The notes beneath the pieces were generated by a model. It had not been told where the DNA came from. It did no database searches and saw nothing but the letters and a program-made list of their open reading frames with translations. Both the position numbers and the translations under genes were made by a program. Positions 17,203-26,279 of a DNA stretch of 64,000 nt are shown piece after piece. The DNA is from JAFGPL01 sp963781805. Lineage in GTDB: Bacteria; Bacteroidota; Bacteroidia; Bacteroidales; UBA10428. Position 1 is the first letter of the stretch, and each line of letters starts with the position of its first letter. The stretch lies in contig CAWAHF010000004.1 of the NCBI GenBank assembly GCA_963781805.1, positions 1,054,001 to 1,118,000 on the forward strand, given 5' to 3'.

Positions 17203-18207
17203 TCAGTAACTATATTGACCTTTCACCACTATCTTATCGCCCGAATCATCCACCTCGAATAAATGAGGGACCCTAACGATACGTCCTTCTATGATCTTGT
17301 GGATGTGAACAGACATAAGCAGTTTTCCCTCAAAGGTGTGGAACAACATGCCGTGCCCAAAATTAGGAGGTGTAACAGGGTCTTCTTCCTGTACCCATGG
17401 GCCATCCAATGTGCCACTTTCAGAGTAAGCTACCCCCTGGGTATAATCACTTAATACCCAGCTTGTCCATATCATGCCTAATTTTCCTGTTTGTGTTTTA
17501 AACAAATAAGGGCCATCGGTCACTTTGTTGGGTATAATGCGGCCACCTGGTTGCTTATCTTTACTCCAGGGTGAATCAAATGCAAAAAACATTATTTTTC
17601 TTTTCCCTACCGTACCACTTAAATCAGGTTTCAACTCAATTTTCTCCATAGTACCATTCCAGTTTATCAGCCATTCTTCACAGTAAATCATGTAAGGTTT
17701 ACCATCGGTATCAACCCAAAAAGTACCATCGAGGGTAGGTATATCGGCAGGCAAATAAGTTTTATCTTTCATAGGAACATATGGGCCGTCAGGTTTGTCA
17801 CTGACCAATACCTGACAAGCCCGCCTGTGAATCACATTGCCTTTTACGGTGTCGATCACGACATCCCTGTTGGTGAAAGTTGCAAAGTAGTAATACCTGC
17901 CTTTGTATTGATGTAATTCAGCCGCCCATATCATGGGATGCGGTCCCATCCATGATTCCGGATCAGTTTTGGCTACCACATAAGGCCCCGTCCATCTGGC
18001 CAGGTCTTTACTTTTCCAAAGCAATCCGCCTGTTCCCGTCATATAATAGGTAGATGTAGCTTTGTCGGCCAAAATAGCCGGGTCGCTCAACAGGATGGAA
18101 TCCAACGGAATATTTTCTTTTAGCTCAGGTTTCCAGCCCTGTGCAAAAATTACAGTAAAACTACCTAACATTGTTAGTGTAATCAGGTATTTTTTCATAG
18201 CGTTCAT
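17203..18207 (-). CDS. GH43 glycoside hydrolase, copy 1
   Basis: A 334-residue secreted GH43 five-bladed propeller with signal peptide (MKKYLITLTMLGSFTVIFAQ). The general base is Asp42 in LLSDPAIL and the pKa modulator is Asp160 in TLDGTFWVD. The general-acid position reads VTDGPYLFK, Asp231 where most of the family has Glu. The GH43 family includes beta-xylosidases, arabinofuranosidases and exo-galactanases; the neighbouring GH53, GH2 and GH54 enzymes favour arabinan or galactan side-chain trimming. The start may be Met4 (18198). The nucleotide sequence is repeated at 33220-34224, and only the last two residues differ (Ser-Tyr here, Arg-Leu there) because the repeated segment ends just before the stop codon. 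Confidence 0.85.
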   Translation of the reverse strand: MNAMKKYLITLTMLGSFTVIFAQGWKPELKENIPLDSILLSDPAILADKATSTYYMTGTGGLLWKSKDLARWTGPYVVAKTDPESWMGPHPMIWAAELHQYKGRYYYFATFTNRDVVIDTVKGNVIHRRACQVLVSDKPDGPYVPMKDKTYLPADIPTLDGTFWVDTDGKPYMIYCEEWLINWNGTMEKIELKPDLSGTVGKRKIMFFAFDSPWSKDKQPGGRIIPNKVTDGPYLFKTQTGKLGMIWTSWVLSDYTQGVAYSESGTLDGPWVQEEDPVTPPNFGHGMLFHTFEGKLLMSVHIHKIIEGRIVRVPHLFEVDDSGDKIVVKGQYSY

Positions 18208-18241
18208 AATTTTATTTTCATTTTAATTTTGTCTTATCCAC
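17212..18241. repeat. 1,030-bp direct repeat, copy 1 (GH43 gene segment)
   Basis: Bases 17212-18241 correspond to 33229-34258 at a constant offset of 16,017, with no difference seen on reading. Identity begins at ATATTGACC just inside the GH43 stop and ends at TCTTATCCAC in its leader. Sequence outside both borders is unrelated. Confidence 0.9.
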
Positions 18242-18404
18242 ACCTTTGGTGGTCATCAAAATTAACTGCTTTGACATTTTCAGGATTTCCTTTTGTGAAT
18301 TTCCAGCCTTGGTTAAAACTTACCCAATCTCCTGAAAATACAGGGCTTAATTTAATGCATAACAAACAAAAAAGCAGCATTATTAATCTGTATGCCCTTT
18401 TCAT
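18234..18404 (-). pseudogene. Truncated GH2 N-terminus (56 codons)
   Basis: A minus-strand frame begins with a good signal peptide (MKRAYRLIMLLFCLLCIKLS) and continues GDWVSFNQGWKFTKGNPENV and KAVNFDDHQ. This is the opening of a GH2 sugar-binding domain, in which the sequence normally continues W-R-x-V-x-L-P-H-D-W. It stops after Arg-Cys-Gly at 18234, within eight bases of the border of the 1,030-bp GH43 repeat at 18241. The simplest reading is that arrival of the GH43 segment cut this gene off. No downstream GH2 remainder was found next to the esterase. Confidence 0.65.
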
Positions 18405-18455
18405 CCTTATCCTTTATTTTTTATTCTAAATTTACAAACACACTTGTTTTCTTAC

Positions 18456-20891
18456 CTATTCAGCCTTAATATTTACAGTTGCATCTTTTAAACCTTCAGA
18501 AATAGCCTTGACTGTAATTTTTCCGGGTTTTTCAGATTGTATGATAGCCAGGCACATTCCATTAAAAGCTTTTCTTTCTTTGGCCTTGGGAGATAATACA
18601 TCCTGCATGTTGCCGCTTTCAACACCGATAATCTCAGCGCCTTCCACTTCAAACTTTACCAGGTTACCGGCAGTGGGAACAATATTGCCATCTTTGTCCA
18701 TTATTTGAACTGTAACATGGGCCACATCGGAAGGATCGGCTTTAATTACACCGCGATCAACCGACAAACGTATTTGTGAAGGTTCACCGGCAGTAATGCG
18801 CTTACAGGTATATTCTTTCCCGTTTTTTTTCCCTTTGGCTACAAGTTCACCGGGTTGGTATGGCACATCCCATGTTAAATGCAGGTCGCCGGTAGAGGTA
18901 TATACTTTTCCGTCTTCGGGTTTATTCCATCTTTCTGAGTTTCCTTTTCGGGGAAATTCCAGGTATTTTTCACCATAGGATTTTCCGTTTAAAAACAGTT
19001 CCACGGTATCACAATTGGTGTAACAAACTACCGGAATAACCTGACCTTCGCGACCCCCGAGATTCCAGTGTGGTAAAAGATATAACGTTGGTTCATCTGT
19101 CCATATACTTTTGAAGAAGTAGTAACCATCTTTGGGAAAACCACAATTATCAAGATAGCCTGAGGAAGCGCCGCGTGACGGCCATCTCCATGATTCGCCA
19201 TAGTAGTCGATCCCGGTCCACATAAAATCACCGATCACATAATCATATAACAGGGTAAATTTCCAACGTTGCTCCACATCGATGAGCCGCCCGTGTGTAT
19301 ATCTTGCCCGCACCTTGTCAGGATTGTCCCCCAGATAATATGAACCACGGATACCGCCCATGCCGCCTGATTCGGTGGCTACCACCCTTCGGTTGGGATG
19401 TTTTTGCTTGTCAGGATAATAATACAACTCCCTGCGTTCATGCCAGCGGTCGGGATAATTGTAACCCACTATTTCGTTTTCGTATGCAGCAAGGTATGCC
19501 TCCGTTGCCGGGTGATCGTCGGCGGCAATGCGGTCGTTTCCCGCTGTAACTAATCGGGTTGGATCAGCTTCTTTACATATGTCAATCATTTTACGGGCAA
19601 GTTCAGGCCCTTCCTCAGTTGACTGGTCGGGAATCTCGTTGCCGATACTCCACATAACTACCGATGGGTGGTTTCTGTCGCGGTACAGCATGGCTTTTAA
19701 ATCCTTCTCATACCATTCGTTGAAGTACAGGTGGTAGGTTTTGTCGCGTTTACCGTGCAACCATTCGTCAAAAGCTTCATCCATTACCAGGAAACCCAGT
19801 TTATCGCATAGGTCCAAAAATTCAGGCGCTGGAGGGTTGTGGGCCGTGCGTATGGCGTTGCATCCGCCTTCTTTCAATATCTCCAGACGGCGTTCCCAAA
19901 CCCTTTCGGGAACAGCAGCGCCAACGGGTCCCCCATCATGATGAAGGTTCACTCCCTTCATTTTCACTTGTTCCCCATTCAGCAAAAATCCTTTATCGAT
20001 ATCATATTCAATGGTACGGATGCCCAGGTTGTTATAAACACAATCAGTTTCTTTGCCATTGACCAAAAGGGTTGATTTAAGGGTGTAAAGGTTCGGTGAT
20101 TCCACCGACCACAACAGGGGTGATGTTACTTCCAATTCCTGTTCGGCTGTAGAGTTACTTTTTGCATTACTGGTAATTTGAGTTTCTGAAAAAGCCACCT
20201 CTTTTCCTTCACTGTCTAACAAAGTATTTCGGACTACCATATCCTGAACTGAATATGAATTGTCATTTATGGCTACAGCTTTAATATATAGTTTGGCACT
20301 TTCGTTATCAATGGATTTGGTGTAAAAGAACACACCCCATTTTTCAAAATGCAATTTATCGGTTTCCACCAAACGCACATGCCTGTATATCCCCGAACCG
20401 GTGTACCAACGTGAATTGGTTTGCTGTGAATTGTCCACCCGCACGGCAATAATGTTGCCTTTACTTTTTAACAAACCGGTCAGGTCATAAGAGAAACTGG
20501 CATAGCCATAAGGGCGTTTTCCCAGATACGTATCATTGACCCAAACCTCGCTATTCATGTAGATTCCATCAAAATCGACGGAATATTTCTTCTCCGGGTC
20601 AAATTCTGAGATATCGAATGTTTTGCGGTACCAGCCTATTCCGGTAGGAAAGAAGCCAATGCTTCCGCCACCGGGAGCGTCTTTGTCATTTTCCAGTTCA
20701 ATGCTCCAGTCGTGCGGGACATCCAGTGTACGCCAGTTGGCATCATTAAATGCAGACTGTGAGGCTTTGGGGAAATCGCCCAGGGCAAATTTCCAGTCTT
20801 TATCAAAATTGGTAATAACGCGGCCCCTGTTTTGCCGGGCCAACAGCGACATGCTTAAGAATATAAAAACAATCGTCAGTAATTTTTTCAT
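18456..20891 (-). CDS. GH2 beta-galactosidase
   Basis: Start at 20891 gives the signal peptide MKKLLTIVFIFLSMSLLA; an upstream Met at 20930 looks spurious. The order is a jelly-roll sugar-binding domain (about 25-185, NFDKDWKF and VPHDWSIE), Ig-like domain, TIM barrel, DUF4982-type domain and a bacterial Ig-like C-terminal domain (about 715-811). The acid/base is Glu419 in MWSIGNEIPDQ and the nucleophile is Glu507 in VVATESGG. Both are intact. Such enzymes take single beta-galactose residues from galacto-oligosaccharides, fitting the tandem GH53 galactanase immediately upstream. Gap to that gene is about 70 bp, so the two are likely co-transcribed. Confidence 0.9.
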   Translation of the reverse strand: MKKLLTIVFIFLSMSLLARQNRGRVITNFDKDWKFALGDFPKASQSAFNDANWRTLDVPHDWSIELENDKDAPGGGSIGFFPTGIGWYRKTFDISEFDPEKKYSVDFDGIYMNSEVWVNDTYLGKRPYGYASFSYDLTGLLKSKGNIIAVRVDNSQQTNSRWYTGSGIYRHVRLVETDKLHFEKWGVFFYTKSIDNESAKLYIKAVAINDNSYSVQDMVVRNTLLDSEGKEVAFSETQITSNAKSNSTAEQELEVTSPLLWSVESPNLYTLKSTLLVNGKETDCVYNNLGIRTIEYDIDKGFLLNGEQVKMKGVNLHHDGGPVGAAVPERVWERRLEILKEGGCNAIRTAHNPPAPEFLDLCDKLGFLVMDEAFDEWLHGKRDKTYHLYFNEWYEKDLKAMLYRDRNHPSVVMWSIGNEIPDQSTEEGPELARKMIDICKEADPTRLVTAGNDRIAADDHPATEAYLAAYENEIVGYNYPDRWHERRELYYYPDKQKHPNRRVVATESGGMGGIRGSYYLGDNPDKVRARYTHGRLIDVEQRWKFTLLYDYVIGDFMWTGIDYYGESWRWPSRGASSGYLDNCGFPKDGYYFFKSIWTDEPTLYLLPHWNLGGREGQVIPVVCYTNCDTVELFLNGKSYGEKYLEFPRKGNSERWNKPEDGKVYTSTGDLHLTWDVPYQPGELVAKGKKNGKEYTCKRITAGEPSQIRLSVDRGVIKADPSDVAHVTVQIMDKDGNIVPTAGNLVKFEVEGAEIIGVESGNMQDVLSPKAKERKAFNGMCLAIIQSEKPGKITVKAISEGLKDATVNIKAE

Positions 20892-20963
20892 ATGATTATT
20901 AATTATTTGTTGTAAAGGGGCATATAGCACAGCCCTGAAAATATTCAGGCCTTATTTCATGAT

Positions 20964-22985
20964 CTATGGTGAATGGGTTGTATAATTCTCGTAAAGTTCA
21001 GGATAGATATCCATGTTTTCGTTGGCAGCCCCTTCCCGGTCGAACAAGCCACCCCAGTGTGAAGAAGTGGGTTCCCATATAAAAGTTCCCAGGCCCATCC
21101 CATTCGGGATATGGTGGACAAGGTCGTTGACTTCTTTTCTTTTTTCATGATATTCAACAACAAATATGGGTTTTTTGTACCGTTCAACAAGATCATTCAG
21201 GTTGGAATCGAGATCTTCAAGTGTGCCATGGTATTTTGGGTAGTATGACTGCCCAATTACGTCAAATTTTACATCACGGCTAATAATTTTGTCAAAGAAA
21301 GCAACTGACTCAGGGTTTTGACCACCGCAAGCAATATGCACCATGATGGTAATACTTGAATCAGCAGCTCTGACTGCCGCACTCGCGCAACGCAACAACA
21401 CACAAAAACTTTCCATCTCCTCATTGGAATCAACTTTTTCTTTGCCCTCAGGAAGTTTCCCCTGGGGCCAAACCATTCCGTTGTTAATTTCGTTTCCTAC
21501 CTGAACCATATCCGGTCGCACACCTTCGTCGATAAACCGCTTTATAGTTTTGTTTGTGTAGCTGTATATTTTACCTTCCAGGGCTGAGCCATGCAGATCT
21601 TTCCATGCTGCAGGCGTGAATTGTTTTCCCGGATCGGCCCATGTATCGCTATAGTGAAAATCCAACAGAAATTTCATGCCGGCAGCTTTTACGCGTTTGG
21701 CAATGGCCAGGGTATGTTCCAAACCGCAATACCCCTCTTTTGAATATCCGTTTTCGGCAGTGGGATCGACAAATAACCGAAGCCTGATCCAGTTAAATTT
21801 GTGATCTTTTAATATTGCCAGGACATCTTTTTCAACCCCGTGGTCTGTATATCTTCTTCCCCGCGCTTCTTCCTGCGGCACAAAGGAAATATCGGCTCCA
21901 ATCACAGGTTTTTCAATATTTACGGTCCTTTCGAACGGCGGGTCAACTTCCGGCCAGGTTTTCCCGTTTGAATATTCCCTGTAAATTTCCCCATATATAC
22001 CGAAAATATCTTCCGAAGGCATGCCGTCTTTGTTAAATAAAGTACGTGTGGGTTCCCAGGCCATGGTCCCATACCCCAAATTATTTGGAACAGAACGAAC
22101 CAGGTCGTTAATGATCCGGATATTGTCTTTGTTGGCGCCGTATTCGCAAACGCAAACCGGTTTTTTGTACCGGGCCGTAAGATCGTATAAATTGGCTTTC
22201 AGGTCATTGTAGGTTTCGTGCCATTGCTCGTAATACGACAATCCGATAACATCGAACTCAGCGCCATAGGTATTCATCTTATCCAGAAATTCGCGGCATA
22301 ATGTATTTTCTCCCCCCAGCGCCAGGTGGACCATTAATTTGGTATCAGGAAACACTTCGCGCACAGCTTTTTGCCCTGCTTTGTATAAACCCATTAAGGC
22401 TTTCCAGTTTTTATCGGTTGCATTATCCAATAATCTCCCATCGGGCCATACCATCCCATGGCTTATTTCATTTCCAATCTGTATCATATCGGGTGCAATA
22501 CCTGAATCATTTAAGGTATTAAGCACTTCTTTTGTATAGGTATAAAGTTTGTTTTCAAGGTCTTCTCCGGTTAATCCTTCCCATGCAGATGGTTTAAATT
22601 GTTTGTCGGGATCTGCCCAGGTGTCGCTGTAATGAAAATCCAGGGTAAACTTCATGCCGGCAGTTTTGACGCGTTTGGCCATCGCCAACGTATTTTGAAG
22701 GCCGCAAAATCCCCCGGTTGAATAACCGTTTGGCGCTTCGGGATTCACGAAAATACGTAAACGGATATGGTCAAAATGATGATCTGCCATGATCTGACAG
22801 ATGTCTTTTTCCTTGCCGTTTTCATCGTAAAAAACCTTTCCACTGGCCTCCATTTGTGGGACAAAGGAAATATCGGCACCCAGACTGTGGGGGACCGGGT
22901 TGTTACAACCGCAGGATGCCAAACACAGCACGGCGATACGTAACGTGTTTCGTATTTTATTTTTTGTACAGGTTTTTGAACTCAT
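20964..22985 (-). CDS. Tandem-domain GH53 endo-beta-1,4-galactanase, lipoprotein
   Basis: The 673-residue protein contains two complete GH53 domains in series after a lipobox-like signal (LCLASCGC). Domain 1 spans about 36-345 and domain 2 about 362-670; both begin GADISFVPQ and contain FHYSDTWADP. Acid/base and nucleophile are Glu173 (IQIGNEISHGMVWP) and Glu281 (CEYG) in domain 1, Glu499 (VQVGNEINNGMVWP) and Glu611 (VVEYHE) in domain 2. Thus both look active. GH53 cleaves beta-1,4-galactan of type I arabinogalactan; the lipid anchor suggests action at the cell surface or in the periplasm, feeding the GH2 downstream. Standard GH53 enzymes have a single domain, so the internal duplication is unusual. 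Confidence 0.92.
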   Translation of the reverse strand: MSSKTCTKNKIRNTLRIAVLCLASCGCNNPVPHSLGADISFVPQMEASGKVFYDENGKEKDICQIMADHHFDHIRLRIFVNPEAPNGYSTGGFCGLQNTLAMAKRVKTAGMKFTLDFHYSDTWADPDKQFKPSAWEGLTGEDLENKLYTYTKEVLNTLNDSGIAPDMIQIGNEISHGMVWPDGRLLDNATDKNWKALMGLYKAGQKAVREVFPDTKLMVHLALGGENTLCREFLDKMNTYGAEFDVIGLSYYEQWHETYNDLKANLYDLTARYKKPVCVCEYGANKDNIRIINDLVRSVPNNLGYGTMAWEPTRTLFNKDGMPSEDIFGIYGEIYREYSNGKTWPEVDPPFERTVNIEKPVIGADISFVPQEEARGRRYTDHGVEKDVLAILKDHKFNWIRLRLFVDPTAENGYSKEGYCGLEHTLAIAKRVKAAGMKFLLDFHYSDTWADPGKQFTPAAWKDLHGSALEGKIYSYTNKTIKRFIDEGVRPDMVQVGNEINNGMVWPQGKLPEGKEKVDSNEEMESFCVLLRCASAAVRAADSSITIMVHIACGGQNPESVAFFDKIISRDVKFDVIGQSYYPKYHGTLEDLDSNLNDLVERYKKPIFVVEYHEKRKEVNDLVHHIPNGMGLGTFIWEPTSSHWGGLFDREGAANENMDIYPELYENYTTHSP

Positions 22986-23129
22986 AGATGGTATGTTATT
23001 GCTTCGCAGCTAAAGTTACCACAGATAATATTTATAGAAAAGAAGAGATCAGACAAAAAGAACAATAAAATGCTCCTAAGTTACTTGTACAAAATTTGTA
23101 AATCTATAACCTACAGAGAGAAAAAGGAA

Positions 23130-23262
23130 GAATACGTCGGGGTAAATTCTTTTTTGCAAGCTTTTCTCCATTGGTTACAGGATCGGATGTTGTTCCGAAG
23201 CTTTCCAGCGAAAGTTACCAACGGGGGCGCAGCAAAGGGAATGCCTTTGAATATGAAAAATT
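23130..23262 (-). pseudogene. Relic of a type-B carboxylesterase N-terminus
   Basis: In minus-strand frames the segment reads FFIFKGIPFAAPP, then after a one-base shift VGNFRWKASEQHP, and in a third frame DPVTNGEK. FKGIPxAxPPVGxLRWKxPxP is the best-known N-terminal signature of type-B carboxylesterases. At least two frameshifts and a stop make it nonfunctional, and no oxyanion or serine motif follows. It occupies the middle of the 484-bp gap at 22986-23469. The rest of that gap shows nothing recognisable. The intact homologue in this window is at 8855-10504. Confidence 0.55.
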
Positions 23263-23469
23263 TTCTCTATACTTTTTCATATTTAAGGCAACCAAAACAT
23301 TTATTCCATATTGCATTAAATACATATGCCTTCACAGACCGGTTAATTTTTAATGATTTACGCTTTAACAAAATTGTGTAAAAAAGATTTTGAACGGTTT
23401 CTTCTTCTTTATAAATATATTTTAATGCAAAAAAATCACCAAATCGAAGGCCATATTATTTATCCTGAT

Positions 23470-24486
23470 TTATTTAACAATAAATTTGGTATTTCCTATT
23501 TTGTCCCCCATCTTTAATTCAACAAAGTATAAACCTGCCGGGTAATTTGAAACATCAAGGGATAAGTAATTATTACCCTGCCTGGTTTCGTCGGATAAAA
23601 CTGACAATTGTTTTCCTGTTATGTTTAAAATAGTTACGGTAGCATGGCAGTTATGATCCGCTACAAACCTAATGGTTAAGTTATCCGCAGCGGGGCTTGG
23701 AAACGTGGTCAATCCGAATGGATCTGTTGCCTTGTCTTTGATGCCGCTTGGCCCGCCTGGTATTACATCAAGCAAGAACTCACAACCCCGTTTTAAAACC
23801 TTAAATAAATCCGGTGTAGCAATCCCGGCAGCAGGGTAGTCTTTGGCCACAGACATAAATAAAATATCATAATCGTTGACTACTGCAATTGCAGCCACAT
23901 CTGCATTATCCACCTGAGAATTTGGTTTTGCAAGCACATCCACATCTCCTTTAAATCCTGTAATATAGCCCATACCGCGATTGGGGGTACCCGTTGCATA
24001 GCTAACAACCTCATAGGAATTGTAAATTTCTGTTATGTAATGCGTGTTATCGACTATGATCCACTGTAAATCTTCAGCAACAGGAGAGCCGTGTGCTTCA
24101 AAGACAGCATCATCTTTAAGCAAACTCCACTTATCTGCTTCATTATCGAAAACCGACATCTCCATAACAATGGAAGGTACAGGGAAATTAAGGTCATTGC
24201 CAAAAGCCGGTACGTCTGTCGATAAAATTGTTTCGGAGAATAATACACAATCTATCGTGTCAAAAGCACTTTCCTCTAATCCATTAAAATCCGAGGCCAA
24301 CATGTAATTTGCAGTCATCCATTCGCTTAAGCTATCCATTAGATTTTGGTCACCAGCTTCAGTCGTAGGGTTCCCAACCAAGACGATTCTCTTTTCTTTT
24401 AACGGATCATTTGCACTAACAATGCCAACTGATATACAAAGTATAAACAGGGTTATTGCTTTTAAGGGTAAATAATTTTTTTTCAT
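23470..24486 (-). CDS. Secreted protein with type IX secretion sorting domain
   Basis: Start at 24486 gives the signal peptide MKKNYLPLKAITLFILCISV; an earlier Met at 24543 is in frame. The central part (about 35-250) contains RIVLVGNPTTEAGDQNLMDS and alternating strands and helices, resembling a flavodoxin or ThuA-like fold. I do not recognise a named family or catalytic motif. The final ~75 residues are a type A T9SS C-terminal domain (FPSPAADNLTIRF ... GLYFVELKMGDKIGNTKFIVK split over the usual strands), so the protein is exported through T9SS and probably surface-anchored. It lies upstream of the GH53 gene with a 484-bp gap, so it is likely a separate transcription unit. Function unknown. 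Confidence 0.75.
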   Translation of the reverse strand: MKKNYLPLKAITLFILCISVGIVSANDPLKEKRIVLVGNPTTEAGDQNLMDSLSEWMTANYMLASDFNGLEESAFDTIDCVLFSETILSTDVPAFGNDLNFPVPSIVMEMSVFDNEADKWSLLKDDAVFEAHGSPVAEDLQWIIVDNTHYITEIYNSYEVVSYATGTPNRGMGYITGFKGDVDVLAKPNSQVDNADVAAIAVVNDYDILFMSVAKDYPAAGIATPDLFKVLKRGCEFLLDVIPGGPSGIKDKATDPFGLTTFPSPAADNLTIRFVADHNCHATVTILNITGKQLSVLSDETRQGNNYLSLDVSNYPAGLYFVELKMGDKIGNTKFIVK

Positions 24487-24806
24487 AATTATTAGAATTT
24501 TAGTTAATAAAAGTTTCCATGCAGAATTACGTTTGCATTTCATTTTTTAGTAGTCCCAGTAAAAAACTTACCTGATACTAACGGAAATTAATTTGTGATA
24601 ATCAGAGGATACTTTTATTATTAAATAATCTGAATATAAAGTAATATTTTCCAATTGTGGGTACATTTTTTTGAAAATGCGATGATATTCTCAAAACCGG
24701 AAAGGAAGAATGTTAAAATGTATAGTTATTTACCGGTTACAGTTATTGCAGCGGCAGCAATCCCGGTATCAAAACAGATCGTCCGGGTGTCATCGTCAGA
24801 GGATGT
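24487..24806. other. Gap with no recognisable feature
   Basis: AT-rich sequence between the T9SS cargo start and the DUF4007 relic. I checked both strands for coding relics, hairpins and TAnnTTTG boxes and found nothing convincing. Confidence 0.5.
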
Positions 24807-25472
24807 TTAAAAAGTCTGTTTGGTAATAAAGCAAAGGACGAATATCTTGAAGACATTGGTTCCCTTTGGTTATTACACTATAGTTTAATTTCACAGGGTA
24901 AAGCATCAATATATAAACTTGTTTTTAGTGATTTCATTAGGGAAAGGAATGAATTTACTAAAGAACAATTGCATAGTTATCTGAAAAGAAAGTGCTATGA
25001 TGTTTCTAGTAATCTCTATAATGAAAGTACAATCACCAAAGACATCAATATTTTCATACGAAATTATGTTAAACCAAAAAAGAAATCGGGAAAAATTGAA
25101 ATTGAAGAAGATTATTCAGCGCTATTGCTTGATTTAGAAATTATTTCTTCAAAAAAGTTAAAATCTTCAACCAACTCATATCAAAAACAGAAAATCCGAA
25201 AGCGTTTCAGGGCACGGGCAGGAATAGAACCAATCATAGGGCATGTTAAACACGACCACCGCATGGAGCGAAATTATCTCTCCGGGGTTATTGGTGACCA
25301 AATCAATACAATTTTAGCAGCAACAGGTTTCAATCTGATTAAAAAGCTCAGAAAAATAAAAGAAGAGCTTTTTGTTTTCATTTTAAAACTCATTCGAAGG
25401 ACAGATAATCAAATCCAGATAATCATAAAATCCTATTCCTTCAGAAAATATGGGTTTTTCAGGATTGACTAA
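24807..25472 (+). pseudogene. Chimera of DUF4007 fragment and IS5-type transposase C-terminus
   Basis: One open plus-strand frame joins two unrelated halves. The first (to about 25145) reads LFGNKAKDEYLEDIGSLWLL, then HYSLISQGKASIYKLVFSDF and TITKDINIFIRNYVKP. That is the middle of DUF4007, a protein found in phosphorothioation-related defence loci. The second (from about 25155) reads RKRFRARAGIEPIIGHVKHD, HRMERNYLSGVIGDQINTIL and AATGFNLIK, the C-terminal end of an IS5-like DDE transposase with its conserved RxRAGIEP...GDxIN pattern. The DUF4007 start and the catalytic DDE aspartates of the transposase are both missing. Fusion by deletion between an inserted IS and a defence gene is the likely origin. 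A frame from TTG at 24969 would give 167 residues, but a functional product is improbable. Confidence 0.65.
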
Positions 25473-25575
25473 ATATACCTTAGTCGAAAAAAAGCGTAAA
25501 AACCATTTTAACATGTCCTTCAAAAAAAATAAAATTATCGTGAATCTGGTTGCTAAGTATGTTATTATACAAAAT

Positions 25576-26279
25576 TTAATTGTTTAATACTTCAAGGCTA
25601 TAATTTCCCAAACCAACCTGATATATCAAATAATTGTCTTCCTTCAGCTTTTCATTCATCACTATTGGTAATTGGTCATCAACATTGACAGAAAAGCGCA
25701 CCTGATATTCGGAACTGATTGGTTGGGTTGGAAGGCAGTAAAACAGGACATCGGCTTCTCCTTGTGATGTTGAACTAAATACGTATTCCAAAGTCAGCGT
25801 TTTTTTATCCGTTTCCGAAAATGGAAGAATGGTAATTGGATATGTTCCCATGGCATCTCCGTTTCGTCCCAAGCCAGCAATTCTCTGCCAATTTGCGGTT
25901 TTAGTATTGTCTATTCCGGAGAAATTCTCTGCCTCCATCACAATAACCGCCATTGTCTTCAGCAAATATTTTTTTCTCGGGTGAATTCAAAACCTGATTT
26001 AAAACTTTGACATCAACACGATATTTTTTATCGTCCAGATTGATATTTATTGCAGTCCGGACAGAATCTTTCGCTGGAAGCTGATCCCAATCAACAGAAA
26101 CAAGCATGCGTATTTCGGTTTCAAGTAAACCTGAAGTCTGACTTATTTTCACTCAGGGCACGTCGATTTTTACATCCCATTTCAGAGCTTGTTTTCCGGA
26201 ATTAAAAATATCGATAAAGTAGGATTTCCGGACTAATGAACTAAAAACTGGCAAAGAAGCAAACCCTGGTGCCTGCACA
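25576..26279 (-). pseudogene. GH115 alpha-glucuronidase C-terminal relic
   Basis: Minus-strand fragments in order read APGFASLPVFSSLVRKSYFI, DIFNSGKQALKWDVKIDVP, a TGA stop (26151-26153), ISQTSGLLETEIRMLVSVDW DQ (split here), then after a frameshift near 25950 EAENFSGIDNTKTANWQRIA, GLGRNGDAMGTYPIT and a closing beta domain. The I-D-I-F-N-x-G and EAExF...WQxIxGxGRxGxAM patterns match the C-terminal domains of GH115 enzymes, which remove glucuronic acid from xylan. The catalytic barrel is gone. The right border near 26280 is abrupt. The two surviving frames (25576-25965 and 25901-26152) may be annotated elsewhere as small hypothetical proteins. Confidence 0.6.

Noticed and set aside
18229..18429. 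Plus-strand frame of 66 codons
   Set aside because: It is the antisense of the GH2 N-terminal relic, whose minus-strand translation has a clear signal peptide and family pattern.
23070..23381. Plus-strand 103-codon frame in the gap before GH53
   Set aside because: It is antisense to the carboxylesterase relic and has no signal, motif or promoter.
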